A stretch of DNA of 64,000 bases from Niabella yanshanensis (GTDB taxonomy: Bacteria > Bacteroidota > Bacteroidia > Chitinophagales > Chitinophagaceae): positions 1,922,001 to 1,986,000 of the forward strand of contig NZ_CP139960.1 in assembly GCF_034424215.1 (NCBI RefSeq). Direction: 5' to 3'. Under the pieces are notes generated by a model. That model was not told the origin of the DNA and did no database searches. It worked only from the letters and a program-made list of their open reading frames with translations. The translations under genes were made by a program, and so were the position numbers. Below are positions 36,146 through 45,443 of the stretch, in pieces (positions within the stretch are counted from its first letter, which is position 1; every line of letters begins with the position of its first letter).

Positions 36146-37207
36146 TTAAAAATCAGGGGTTTTAGATAAACCAAATATACCTGTTTTTACCCTTATTACA
36201 ATGCTTACAGAAGAAATACAATTGGTTTCCTGGTTCTTTTTAGGAGTCACCGTCATGCTTTTAATATCGCCTGATTTTTTCAATTTTGCCAGCTTGGCGC
36301 AAAGCTCGTTGAAAGTAGAAGGCTTACCGTTTATATTCGTGTAAGTGTTTAAATTACCGTCGCAGAAATACCTGGCAAAACTTCCGGCAGTGACTCTTTT
36401 ATCTGCTACCCCATACAACATGTATTTAAAATCGGTAATAGAAATTTCCGGAGCTTTCACTACAGGTGGCGGAGCAACAGGCTGCTCCGGTTCCGGATTC
36501 AGCTGTTCTTCCAAAGGATCCGTCTCCGGCTTTGTGTTGATTGGCTTGCGCCCACCTCCGGGTCTTGGAGTAACCGTTGGAGCAGGTCCCTGCCTGGGAG
36601 GGTTTACAAAAATCTTTTTTACCAAAACCGCATTATTGTTGCCATTAACTGTCAGTGTGATGGTCTTCCATCCCGGCTGCCTGAAAGAATAAACCGGGTT
36701 TTTTATATAAGCGTCTACTTTTTCGTTTTCGCCAAAACGCCATTCCCAGGCATTGGCACCAGCGGTGGTATCAGTAAAATTAGTTGGCTTCCCCACTTCG
36801 GTTAGTTCAGGAATGATCGCATGCGGCATGCGCGACTGGTCTGTCACTTCAGCTGCCTGCTGTACAAAAATGGTAGTGGTTTCCATACAACGGTCATCAA
36901 CTTTTAAAGTAACCACGTACTCTCCTGGCCGGTCGTAAGAATGAACGGCGGAATTCACTTCACTATGACTGGCTTCATTGTCACCGAAATCCCATTCAAA
37001 GTCTTTATAGCCTTTTACATCTGCATCAAAACGAATTAAAGTGCCTGTGTAAATTTTGTTGGTTAATGTTTTTATCTCAAACTCCTTACAGGGCGTATGA
37101 TTTTTATAGCGCACCACGAAAGCCATCGAGGCAATCACACTAATAACCAGGAAGGTTATGGTGACATTATCGTCGAGGCGAAAAGCCATATACTGCTTTT
37201 TTTTCAT
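36146..37207 (-). CDS. tssP: PKD-domain membrane protein, TssP (set 2)
   Basis: A 353-residue protein with an N-terminal membrane helix (residues 13-30), two PKD domains (KDFEWDFGDNEASHSE and WEWRFGENEKVDAYIKN), a Pro-rich linker (VTPRPGGGRKP to APPPVVKAP) and a C-terminal domain starting near ISITDFKYMLYG. Same domain order as TssP1. Likely a periplasmic pillar of the set 2 envelope complex. It is separated from tssO2 by the oppositely oriented NlpC gene. Confidence 0.65.
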   Translation of the reverse strand: MKKKQYMAFRLDDNVTITFLVISVIASMAFVVRYKNHTPCKEFEIKTLTNKIYTGTLIRFDADVKGYKDFEWDFGDNEASHSEVNSAVHSYDRPGEYVVTLKVDDRCMETTTIFVQQAAEVTDQSRMPHAIIPELTEVGKPTNFTDTTAGANAWEWRFGENEKVDAYIKNPVYSFRQPGWKTITLTVNGNNNAVLVKKIFVNPPRQGPAPTVTPRPGGGRKPINTKPETDPLEEQLNPEPEQPVAPPPVVKAPEISITDFKYMLYGVADKRVTAGSFARYFCDGNLNTYTNINGKPSTFNELCAKLAKLKKSGDIKSMTVTPKKNQETNCISSVSIVIRVKTGIFGLSKTPDF

Positions 37208-37324
37208 TCGTATATATTTTCTAAGTTTAACTTACCTGAGAAACAATAAAGCTACCGGCAGATTTTCCAGGTTTGTTTATAAAAAATTATCATTCCGTTT
37301 TGATCTTAGTTTGTACTTTTAAAT

Positions 37325-37993
37325 ATGCTGACAAAACCGATATCCTTTGCGTTGATTATTTTATTACTAGCAGGCTGTACCGCGTTGAAAAAAAGCCCCC
37401 AACCAGACTATAGCCAATTCATTTTCGAAAATGGTCCCGATGTGGCTGTTATTAATGACAGCACCAAAACGCCCGATCAAATGGTTGTTAAAGTAACCGG
37501 TAGCGCACCTGACAAAGCAGTGAGCAGCCAGGAAGAAACACGTTTAAAAAACAAATACTCGGGTTACCTGAAAACCAAGCCCGAAAAAATAACCGACGTA
37601 AAGCTCTATGCATTTATTGATGACTGGCTGCATACACCTTACTTATGGGCAGGTACTACCAAAAACGGCATTGACTGTTCGGCTTTTATACAACGGTTAT
37701 TCTCCGATGTGTACAAGATCCGAATTCCGCGTACATCCGTTCAACAGTTCTTTACACAGAACGTGGAACGCTTTACAGTAAGGCCTGAACTTGCCAAAGG
37801 CGACCTTGTCTTCTTCCGAACATTGCCCGGCACTTATGTATCGCACGTAGGTATGTACCTGGACAATAATATGTTTGTCAACTCCTCTTCTTCAAAAGGC
37901 GTAAGTATTGCCAGCCTTAATGATCCTTACTGGTCATCCAAATATGTTGGAGCCGGCAGGTTGATTGTTAACAAATCGGTTCGCGTAGAGTAA
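37325..37993 (+). CDS. NlpC/P60 (C40) peptidase lipoprotein
   Basis: A 222-residue lipoprotein with lipobox LLAG followed by Cys18. The C-terminal C40 domain has the catalytic Cys118 in GIDCSAFI and His174 in YVSHVGMY; the third polar residue is Asn186 in FVNSSSS, where His is most frequent. It cleaves peptide cross-links in peptidoglycan. It is inserted between tssO2 and tssP2 on the other strand, which suggests a wall-remodelling role for T6SS set 2, or merely an insertion of a housekeeping Spr-type gene. Confidence 0.82.
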   Translation: MLTKPISFALIILLLAGCTALKKSPQPDYSQFIFENGPDVAVINDSTKTPDQMVVKVTGSAPDKAVSSQEETRLKNKYSGYLKTKPEKITDVKLYAFIDDWLHTPYLWAGTTKNGIDCSAFIQRLFSDVYKIRIPRTSVQQFFTQNVERFTVRPELAKGDLVFFRTLPGTYVSHVGMYLDNNMFVNSSSSKGVSIASLNDPYWSSKYVGAGRLIVNKSVRVE

Positions 37994-38012
37994 TCAAAGA
38001 ACTAAAAACAGG

Positions 38013-38531
38013 TTAATAAGTACCTGCAGGATTCAGCAGGTTATTCAGGTTCTGCCTGCAGGTGATCAATTCCTTCTGCGCATTTTCATATTCCATTTTT
38101 ACTTTCTGAAAATCTTCAGGCATGGTTCCCAGTTTGGCAACCTGGCTCATCGCCTCCTGGTAGCGCTGAAATACGTCAATAACACTCGCATTTAAGCGGC
38201 TGTACATACTGCTATCTTTGTACTGCAAGGCTGTAAGTTCCCTTATTTTTTCAAGTGCCTGTGAATTAATATATGCTTCATTTACCCCGGGCTTTCTTAG
38301 TGAATCAATCAGCGTGCGGGCTTCAATCATACTATTGGTAAAACGTTCCTGCGCAGCCTCCCTTACTTTAAACTTTGCCAGTTGCTCGCGCATCATCCGG
38401 TTCTCTTTAGTAGGCACCAGAGTGTCAAAGTACACGGCCAGCAATATGATACCGACAGAGATAATAAAGAAAAATAAAAACTTCCAGAAAGCCTGTCTTC
38501 TCTCTTTTGCATTAATAACGATCTGCGCCAT
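38013..38531 (-). CDS. tssO: T6SSiii membrane component TssO (set 2)
   Basis: A 172-residue bitopic protein: short N-terminus with KERRQAFWKF (compare DRQRAFQRF in TssO1), membrane helix at about residues 16-36 (LFFFIISVGIILLAVYF), and a helical periplasmic part. Its mid region EARTLIDSLRKPGVNEAYIN parallels TssO1. The position after tssK2 is the same as in set 1. Confidence 0.75.
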   Translation of the reverse strand: MAQIVINAKERRQAFWKFLFFFIISVGIILLAVYFDTLVPTKENRMMREQLAKFKVREAAQERFTNSMIEARTLIDSLRKPGVNEAYINSQALEKIRELTALQYKDSSMYSRLNASVIDVFQRYQEAMSQVAKLGTMPEDFQKVKMEYENAQKELITCRQNLNNLLNPAGTY

Positions 38532-38569
38532 TGTTGCTTACTTTTTATAAGGTTTAGTATTTATCAATT

Positions 38570-39745
38570 TTAATCAGCCAGAAAGAAACCTCTTCTTCTC
38601 GATTGTATATCTTCTTCGGGTACAATCAGCTGCTCTTTTACAAATATGCCGGTCTCTTTCTTCTTTCCTATATAATCCAATGCAGCCAGGGCATCGAATA
38701 AGCCCAATATCAGTCCGCAGAAATTAGAGCATTTTACAATTCCCGTATGTATATTCAAATGATCATAGCGATAATTGCATACTTCAGCAATCTCATCTTC
38801 CAGCTCACCTTGTTTTACATTGCACCACTCGGTAAAATAATTAATCATTTCTTCTTTGGAAGTACCCGCGTAGATATCAATTGCGTTCTTAATATTCCTT
38901 GCAAGCCCCGACACCATGGCAATCAGCTGAATGGGTGGTGCATACCGAACCGTTTGCCGGTAGACACCGTACACATTAGAGATATAAGACAATACCTGTT
39001 CGGATAATTTCCTGACAGGTTCAATAATATCATTAGACTGATTTTTTTGGATGATCTTTTGGATGATCTGTAAAGCGTTCAGTTCGAGCTTACCCAGGAA
39101 CTGTTCGGTTTGTGCATGATGCTGTAACAAGAATTCGTGGCTATTTACGTTGGTACATGCAGGTATATAATTTTCTATCAGTAATACGGTTTGATCTCTC
39201 ACCTCCAGTTTTCCTACCGGTAACTGAAAATCTCCCAGGGTATTGACACTGGTCTCCTCTTCTTCGAGTAACAGAACAGAATAAGCAGGCCGCAGAAAGG
39301 GTAAACGAACGGGCTGCTCCTCAGGATTAGCGGCTCCTGTAGGTTCAGGATTATATGGGTCTACAGACAGTACTATGTAGAAGGATTTGCTTTTGTCTTT
39401 CAATAAACTAAAGGGGATACTCAGTCCCGGGATCTTTGCGGAGAGCGGGTTAGCAAGGTCTACTTCATCTGAATTAAAGTCGATAATATAGCCGCCCCTT
39501 GTTATAGCCAGACATGACATAATACGGATATTAACATGATTGGCGTTATCTACACTCAACCAGATCCTTGACGATGGGGTATTGCCTTTAAACGGCAGGA
39601 TACCATAGTTATGGTCGTTTAAAAAAGAGTTATTGCCCATTGCCTGCTGATAGGTGCCGGCATTTCGCTCAGCAATAAAATGGGTTTTATTGATCTTCAT
39701 TCCATTGATCCAATTCACTGGTTGATATTCCCCCGGTCTTTTCAT
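38570..39745 (-). CDS. tssK: T6SS connector TssK (set 2)
   Basis: A 391-residue TssK with QPVNWINGMKINKTHFIAER at the start, MVSGLARNIKNAIDIYAGTS and IGKKKETGIFVKEQL near the end. Clearly paralogous to TssK1. Ends in QSRRRGFFLAD. Connects the set 2 baseplate to the TssN2/O2/P2 complex. Confidence 0.88.
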   Translation of the reverse strand: MKRPGEYQPVNWINGMKINKTHFIAERNAGTYQQAMGNNSFLNDHNYGILPFKGNTPSSRIWLSVDNANHVNIRIMSCLAITRGGYIIDFNSDEVDLANPLSAKIPGLSIPFSLLKDKSKSFYIVLSVDPYNPEPTGAANPEEQPVRLPFLRPAYSVLLLEEEETSVNTLGDFQLPVGKLEVRDQTVLLIENYIPACTNVNSHEFLLQHHAQTEQFLGKLELNALQIIQKIIQKNQSNDIIEPVRKLSEQVLSYISNVYGVYRQTVRYAPPIQLIAMVSGLARNIKNAIDIYAGTSKEEMINYFTEWCNVKQGELEDEIAEVCNYRYDHLNIHTGIVKCSNFCGLILGLFDALAALDYIGKKKETGIFVKEQLIVPEEDIQSRRRGFFLAD

Positions 39746-39800
39746 TCTTTTATGTTTTTATATATTGAACGATGTTGCCTTTTCGTCATTATACTGCTTA

Positions 39801-40709
39801 TCAGGATACACGGATGCACATAATGATATCGTTCTCTCTTATATGATTAGTAAATATGGTTCGTTCCGAATCGATGTATTTCGTAAACAAGGTATACCAT
39901 TTAGGCTTTTTAAAGAATATCCACCCCGAGGGCATACCGGTTTCATTGGAATAAGAGATGGTAGCATGCGGGTGACGTTCATTGTAATCATTAATGAAGT
40001 AATAGAACAATTCCCCAAAGTCCATATCTGATGGTGCTTTTGCCCTGAAATTGGTATAGTGTTTATCATTCTCCTTTTTCAAAAATTCAAAGCTGATCAC
40101 CAACAGGTTCTTTAGCTTTTTCTCGTCGGGCTCTGAACTGGCCGCCTGCAGCGGGTAATGCCATTGCTTCAATATTTTAAAGGGAATAGCAATAGCTGCT
40201 TTATAGGTATAGTAAACAAATAAGGGAATAATAAAACTCAATGCGGCGCCCAACATGGCCCAATCCATTTCATCGCGGCTAAAATAACGATACACCATCA
40301 TAAAACACAAACCGCCTGCAGCTGCTATGACTAATGTAAAAATAACTTCAGCCCAAAAGGTTTTTTCATTTACCCATTTCTGATACTTATAAAGTGTAAA
40401 TACATGCAATATTCCCAAACCAATAAAAAGCAACTGAAAAAAAACAAAGTACTGCGTATAGCTTTCAAACATGCGCAGCGCAATAAAGAGCCCTGTAACC
40501 GCAAAAGCCAATGCATATAGAAGCAGGTACAATAAACAGGGTTTAACAAAAGGTTTTACACTCCCCCTGATACGGGAAATAATAATACCCGTTACCACTG
40601 AAAGACTGACCAACCCAATACCCAACACCGAAAGTATGCCCCGCATTGATTGAGAAAACCAACTATCCATTTGTAAAGCACTATTATTGATCAATAAAAT
40701 TTCTATCAT
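39801..40709 (-). CDS. tssN: T6SSiii membrane component TssN (set 2)
   Basis: A 302-residue protein with several membrane helices in the first 180 residues (for example LSVLGIGLVSLSVVTGIIIS) and a cytosolic domain with NFRAKAPSDMDFGELFYYFI and NDYNERHPHATI, matching TssN1 closely in this block. Lies one base after tssG2. Confidence 0.82.
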   Translation of the reverse strand: MIEILLINNSALQMDSWFSQSMRGILSVLGIGLVSLSVVTGIIISRIRGSVKPFVKPCLLYLLLYALAFAVTGLFIALRMFESYTQYFVFFQLLFIGLGILHVFTLYKYQKWVNEKTFWAEVIFTLVIAAAGGLCFMMVYRYFSRDEMDWAMLGAALSFIIPLFVYYTYKAAIAIPFKILKQWHYPLQAASSEPDEKKLKNLLVISFEFLKKENDKHYTNFRAKAPSDMDFGELFYYFINDYNERHPHATISYSNETGMPSGWIFFKKPKWYTLFTKYIDSERTIFTNHIRENDIIMCIRVS

Positions 40710-40710
40710 A

Positions 40711-41658
40711 TTACATAACAGATGAATAACCCAATATTATTTCGTCTTCTTCAGCAAAACTCATTCCCGATACTTTGCTGTCGATTGCTATATCAATTTC
40801 TATATCAGCCTCTACAGGTGCAAAAAAATTATTAAAAGTCCTGATCAAGACCTCCCTGCGTCCTTCTTCAATATATTCAATGACACGGCTGTTTTTTAGC
40901 GGGCCTATCTTATAAACAAGGTTTGGATACTCTTCCATAAATTCATTACCACAGATCATGTAATCACCCAGTGGCTGGCTGCCTAAGCCCATATCCCAGT
41001 TGCCTTCAGCCAATGTGGGCGCCGGCTGCTTTTGTGTTATTACAACTTCTTCTTTCAACAGCACTCGCAAGCAGGATTCCATCAGCGGGATATTTCCATT
41101 GATCATATTGGCGTATGGAAACAGCAATAAAAAAGAAGCCACTTCATGCACGCTAAAACTTGTTGGCAATCCCCAGAACTTCGAAAAATATAAACTAAGG
41201 GCTTTATTTCTCAGGGTATCCAGCAGGTTTAGCTCTTCCCGCTCTAATTCCATCTGCTGATGAAAAAATTCATTTTCAAACGGCTGAAAGAATTTGCGTG
41301 CTTCTTTTTCCTTCGTAGTATTCTTTTTATACCGGGTGATCATCTCTGAAACACCTGAGCGTTGCCGGAACTCACTGGTTTCTGGTTGATGAAATAAAGC
41401 TTCGGGCAGCATGTCATAAAAACCAGACCGGGATAGTTTAATTTCGAGGTACTGCCGGAACCATTTATCCTCGGTTACAGAAGCTCCATAGATGTCCTTG
41501 GTAAATTCGCGATAAAAAAAACCATTGTGACTGACAACAAATCCTTCGTCTATTAAACCATTTTCACGAAGATGGTTTAATAAAACTTCAGCCCTGACGT
41601 CAGTGCCGCGTTTCTCCAATACACCCAGTAATTCATATAGCTGCGCTTCTCTTATCAT
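40711..41658 (-). CDS. tssG: T6SS baseplate wedge protein TssG (set 2)
   Basis: A 315-residue TssG, sharing FYDMLPEALFHQPE, ARKFFQPFENEFF and a beta-rich C-terminus with TssG1. The N-terminus (REAQLYELLGVLEKRGTDVR) differs and may start with a helical extension. Its ATG overlaps the tssF2 stop by four bases. Confidence 0.82.
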   Translation of the reverse strand: MIREAQLYELLGVLEKRGTDVRAEVLLNHLRENGLIDEGFVVSHNGFFYREFTKDIYGASVTEDKWFRQYLEIKLSRSGFYDMLPEALFHQPETSEFRQRSGVSEMITRYKKNTTKEKEARKFFQPFENEFFHQQMELEREELNLLDTLRNKALSLYFSKFWGLPTSFSVHEVASFLLLFPYANMINGNIPLMESCLRVLLKEEVVITQKQPAPTLAEGNWDMGLGSQPLGDYMICGNEFMEEYPNLVYKIGPLKNSRVIEYIEEGRREVLIRTFNNFFAPVEADIEIDIAIDSKVSGMSFAEEDEIILGYSSVM

Positions 41659-43544
41659 ACAGCAACAGTATTATTTACTATTGATTTTACAAATACTCTA
41701 AAAGGTATAAATGCCATCGACCTTTCGTCTAACTGCAAGGCAATGTCTTTTTCCCAATTAGCCAATTCCCCACTGTCCTTAGCATCCTCATAGCTTTTAC
41801 GGTCTATAAAGATGGTTACATCTATTGTTTTTTTAAACCCGCTGGTATTTTCCGCCGATATCATAAATCCCTTTGCGATCGATACCTCACGCACTATATT
41901 ACCTAATGTTAGCTGACAATACAGTTTAATATCTTCCTTACTCATTACCCGGTCTTTGGTAAGCAGCGCATACTTATAGGCCACTACACTATCTGTTTGA
42001 CTCAACCTGTTTTTACCCCCCTGAGTCGGCGTTAACAAAAATGCTGAAGAGGCTTTTACCGAACTGGTGCGGTAAGACTGTAGCCTGGTTCCGGCCCTAA
42101 CGCCATTTGCGGCAGCACCATTGGTGGTCCAATAAGATATGTACAGGAACCGGGAGTCTGCCTTCTTATTATTCCTAACCATCAGGTAGGGTGTAAAAGA
42201 AGTAGGATTCCCTTTTGTTCCGGCGCCTACCAATTGCTCAATTTTAGTAATGGATTGCTGCAGGTTTTTCACTTCCTGTGCTATCAGGTCTTTCCCTATA
42301 TTTGAAAACGCCGCGCTTTCATCTCTTAATAACTGTACCAGATTTTCTATCACCATCTGTGCATCGCGTTCATCAAACCGGCCCGCGCCCCCGTTTCGCA
42401 TCACTATGCTTAAGCCCGTCTTTTCCACTTCTTCCTGCTCACGTATATGTAGCTTTCTCCCATTCTCATCCGTAATAGCATCTATATCAAAAAACTGATT
42501 TTCCTCTGAAAGAAGCGGGATCACATTCATCATTTCCTGCAAGCGATAAGATACTTCATGCAAGCGCCTGTTCACAACAGGAAAGGCGTTGGCAAAAACA
42601 CTTACTTCCTCCAGCATAGCGCCGGTGATATTTTCCGGGAAAACAATTTTGATCCACCTTAATTTTTCGTTATCCAGGCTATTGATAGCAGCGCCAAATA
42701 TTTCTTTCAATGGATCCGGAATTTTTGTATCCTGGTTGATCATCCTTCCCGGAGCCTCCGCTATAGAGATAAAATAATTTTCATGTTGCTGCTTTACCAG
42801 CTTCATAAACTTATCGGAGATACTGGCTTGTTGGTGGATCATTTGCTGTGCATACCAATCTGAATTCGTATGCGGCAAACGATTATACCCCTGGCGCGTT
42901 ACTGCAGTGTTGCCATCTATTATCCACTTTGTATTTTTCAGTTGATTGTAAAAAATATCTTTGTGGATCTCGCTGCGGTACTGGAAATAAAACTGGGTAT
43001 TATTCAGATTTACGTGCGGATGGTCCAAAGCGATCCAAAGTGTGGCATTCGATAAAAACTGCTGCTCACTACCCATGGCTAACAGTTCTTTAGTGATACT
43101 ATCTGACGTGTACCGGAAAAATTTATTGCCTGCTGCCAGGTATTTTACCGAACAGGCATTGACAAAGAAGGCATCGGCAGGTGTAAAATAGATATCAACA
43201 TTAGCATTCCCTTCCTGGCCGATTGTAAGAGGCTGCGTTACAAAAAATTGCTCACGCGGCGAAAGCACCGCTGTATCATCCAAGCTATTGGCATTTAATA
43301 TAGCCGAAGCCTGCTGTGGCCCTGTAAGTACATCGGGGGCCAGTATTTGCATAATACGCTCCATTACCCGGGTTCGCGAATGATGGATCTCGTTAGACAA
43401 ACGTTCTAATTCCGCGGCATTTACCGACATTAATAAATTCACCAATGGATCGAAGCTGGAAGTATCTTCTGTTTCCGGATACCCCCATATCCTGGCCGCA
43501 TGATGCAACATCCTGTTTCTTATATGCTCCCTGCTTTCGCTCAT
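41655..43544 (-). CDS. tssF: T6SS baseplate wedge protein TssF (set 2)
   Basis: A 629-residue TssF: HAARIWGYPETEDTSSFDPL, VNAAELERLSNEIHHSRTRV, ANAFPVVNRRLHEVSYRL and LRDESAAFSNIGKDLI parallel TssF1. Forms the wedge with TssG2. The spacing to tssE2 is six bases. Confidence 0.88.
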   Translation of the reverse strand: MSESREHIRNRMLHHAARIWGYPETEDTSSFDPLVNLLMSVNAAELERLSNEIHHSRTRVMERIMQILAPDVLTGPQQASAILNANSLDDTAVLSPREQFFVTQPLTIGQEGNANVDIYFTPADAFFVNACSVKYLAAGNKFFRYTSDSITKELLAMGSEQQFLSNATLWIALDHPHVNLNNTQFYFQYRSEIHKDIFYNQLKNTKWIIDGNTAVTRQGYNRLPHTNSDWYAQQMIHQQASISDKFMKLVKQQHENYFISIAEAPGRMINQDTKIPDPLKEIFGAAINSLDNEKLRWIKIVFPENITGAMLEEVSVFANAFPVVNRRLHEVSYRLQEMMNVIPLLSEENQFFDIDAITDENGRKLHIREQEEVEKTGLSIVMRNGGAGRFDERDAQMVIENLVQLLRDESAAFSNIGKDLIAQEVKNLQQSITKIEQLVGAGTKGNPTSFTPYLMVRNNKKADSRFLYISYWTTNGAAANGVRAGTRLQSYRTSSVKASSAFLLTPTQGGKNRLSQTDSVVAYKYALLTKDRVMSKEDIKLYCQLTLGNIVREVSIAKGFMISAENTSGFKKTIDVTIFIDRKSYEDAKDSGELANWEKDIALQLDERSMAFIPFRVFVKSIVNNTVAV

Positions 43545-43550
43545 GTTATA

Positions 43551-43988
43551 TTAGTTATAGGCCAGGGGACTTACAAAAAAGCTATCCCTGTATACAATGT
43601 TTTCATTGGTAGCAACCATCACAGCTGTTATTACAAAATCAAGTTTTCGTTTCATACGGGGGTCCGTAGTTCTATCCGGTACTTCTTCCTGCATCACATT
43701 CATTTCAACTTTTACTTTTTCGATACGGCTCTCGTATTTAGCAATGGTTGAGGTTATAGACTTCAGTATGTTTTCTTTTTGCTTATTTCGGTAAGACACG
43801 TTGTCGAAATCCTCATCCCATAAACTACTGCCATACCGGACATCGCTAAGCAACTCCCCGAAAGAAGTAGTTAATATCAGGTGCAAATGGTGCGCAATAG
43901 ATTCTTTTTGATTACATTTTGGCAATATTTTCTTCGCCGTAATGCTCCCAAGATCAAGCGGTAGCCTGTAATAGTTTTGAAAATTCAT
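43551..43988 (-). CDS. tssE: T6SS baseplate protein TssE, gp25-like (set 2)
   Basis: A 145-residue GPW/gp25 protein with HHLHLILTTSFGELLSDVRY and the SLWDEDFDN motif, plus IAKYESRIEKVKVEMNV. First gene of the set 2 E-F-G-N-K-O-P run. It is 185 bases after the DnaJ-like gene, a gap with no ORF, AT-rich, where a promoter could lie. Confidence 0.87.
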   Translation of the reverse strand: MNFQNYYRLPLDLGSITAKKILPKCNQKESIAHHLHLILTTSFGELLSDVRYGSSLWDEDFDNVSYRNKQKENILKSITSTIAKYESRIEKVKVEMNVMQEEVPDRTTDPRMKRKLDFVITAVMVATNENIVYRDSFFVSPLAYN

Positions 43989-44173
43989 ATCCCGGCATTT
44001 TCAGTAAATGGTAAGATGCGATTAGCCAGGTTCAAAAGATATTTTCTTGATAGGTAAACGCGAAAACAGTAAAATCTCGTATAACAAATATGGTTATTTT
44101 TTAAGTTTTTCCAAGCGCTTTTAGTTAATTTTTACCAAACGTTAATAATCAACTCACTACAGGCATACAACAA

Positions 44174-45019
44174 TTATTGTGCTAAAATTTCAACATCTTC
44201 CGTTTTTAACCACCCTTCTATTTTATAAGAGCTGTTTACCGCACTTTGGAACACGCCATAATAAAAGTTTCCGGCCCTTTTTAGGGCATGAATTTTATTT
44301 CCTTTTGATAAGAATTTATCATCCAGCACGGCGCCCCCCGGCTCCTCAAAAAAATAAGCTTTAGCGGCAACTACTCTCAGCCGGAGATTTATTGGTACTT
44401 GCTCTGTATCTCTTTCTGCTGTTACAGGTGTTTGAGCCTGTTGGAGCTTCGGCCGCAGGGGTAGTACAGATGCCTGATCCACAACAGAAGAAGGGGCTGC
44501 TAACAATTTTTCCAGCAGATGCTTATTGGAAACTCCCACCCAGACCAGGATAACCAGGATCAGTATACCGCCTGAAATAAAATGCGGAACGGTATTCGTT
44601 CTCTTTACCTTTAACCTGGCTTCTATGGCTGCTACATTACGTGCTGCCTTTATATAAGCCTGCCGGGCTGATACGTAAACAGGAGCCAGCTTTTGTATGG
44701 ATGCATCAACAGTGATAGCCGGACGCCCTTCTCCCGGTGTCGTCTTCTCAGCCGCATCTTTATTCACCGCAGCAGTTGGCCGCGAAGCCGCCCTGGCTTC
44801 ATCGTATACCAGGTCATATTCTGACCGTACCTCAGGATTCATTAACACTTCGAATGCCTCATTAATTTTCTTAGACCATTCCTCAAAATAGGTATCGCCA
44901 ACATTTTTATCCGGATGGAATTTTAATAGCAGTTTCCTATAGGCAATACGTATCTGGTCGGCTGTAGCAGACCTGGGCACGCCCAGGATTTCATAATAAT
45001 TTTTTAATGTTCCGGGCAT
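44174..45019 (-). CDS. Membrane-anchored DnaJ-domain protein with SH3-like C-terminus
   Basis: A 281-residue protein. J domain at residues 5-70 (NYYEILGVPRSATADQIRIA, intact HPD in KFHPDKNVGD), a linker, one membrane helix at about 150-168 (GGILILVILVWVGV), and a C-terminal bacterial-SH3-like domain (residues 210-280, RLRVVAAKAYFFEEPGG, FYYGVF, IEGWLKTEDVEIL). The HPD motif means it can stimulate a DnaK-type ATPase, with the J domain in the cytosol and the SH3 domain in the periplasm. Position inside the T6SS block suggests a role in assembly. Its start is one base past the stop of the BamE-like gene. Confidence 0.75.
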   Translation of the reverse strand: MPGTLKNYYEILGVPRSATADQIRIAYRKLLLKFHPDKNVGDTYFEEWSKKINEAFEVLMNPEVRSEYDLVYDEARAASRPTAAVNKDAAEKTTPGEGRPAITVDASIQKLAPVYVSARQAYIKAARNVAAIEARLKVKRTNTVPHFISGGILILVILVWVGVSNKHLLEKLLAAPSSVVDQASVLPLRPKLQQAQTPVTAERDTEQVPINLRLRVVAAKAYFFEEPGGAVLDDKFLSKGNKIHALKRAGNFYYGVFQSAVNSSYKIEGWLKTEDVEILAQ

Positions 45020-45020
45020 A

Positions 45021-45443
45021 TCAGCAATCTTTCAATTTTATTACCCGCTGATTCTCCACCACTACCTGCGTTGACGCTCCAGACAGCTTATGCTCTTTAT
45101 AATACCAGTTTTCGTCGCCTGTTGGCGCATCAATCTTTTCTATACGTTGCGGATGCCCCCAAGCCATTGTAAGAAAAGTAGTGGGCATCCCGATATCCAC
45201 AATGCCGTTGCTGATGTACTCAGCATAAGGCTCTTCAAATTGTTCGTTAATCAGCTGAAAAATTTCCTTTTCAATATAGTTAAAATCCTCACTTGCTTCA
45301 GATAGCCGCTGCCTGGCGTGCAACAGTTCTTCCTGAGCCGATCGGTAAGCTTTTTTTTCATTTTTATTCTTTTGGTAGATATATAAGATATACATCAACA
45401 CCAGAAGCAACGCAACTACCTGTATTGTGATCATGGAGCGCAA
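45021..45443 (-). CDS. Membrane protein with coiled coil and BamE/SmpA-like domain
   Basis: A 140-residue bitopic protein: membrane helix at residues 4-22, a coiled-coil (EELLHARQRLSEASEDF) and a C-terminal domain (residues 80-140) with the pattern IVDIGMPTTFLTMAWGHPQR, ENWYYKEH and VVVENQRVIKLKDC, as in SmpA/OmlA/BamE-like folds. It is co-transcribed with the DnaJ-SH3 gene. A role as an envelope component of set 2 is inferred. Confidence 0.55.
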   Translation of the reverse strand: MRSMITIQVVALLLVLMYILYIYQKNKNEKKAYRSAQEELLHARQRLSEASEDFNYIEKEIFQLINEQFEEPYAEYISNGIVDIGMPTTFLTMAWGHPQRIEKIDAPTGDENWYYKEHKLSGASTQVVVENQRVIKLKDC

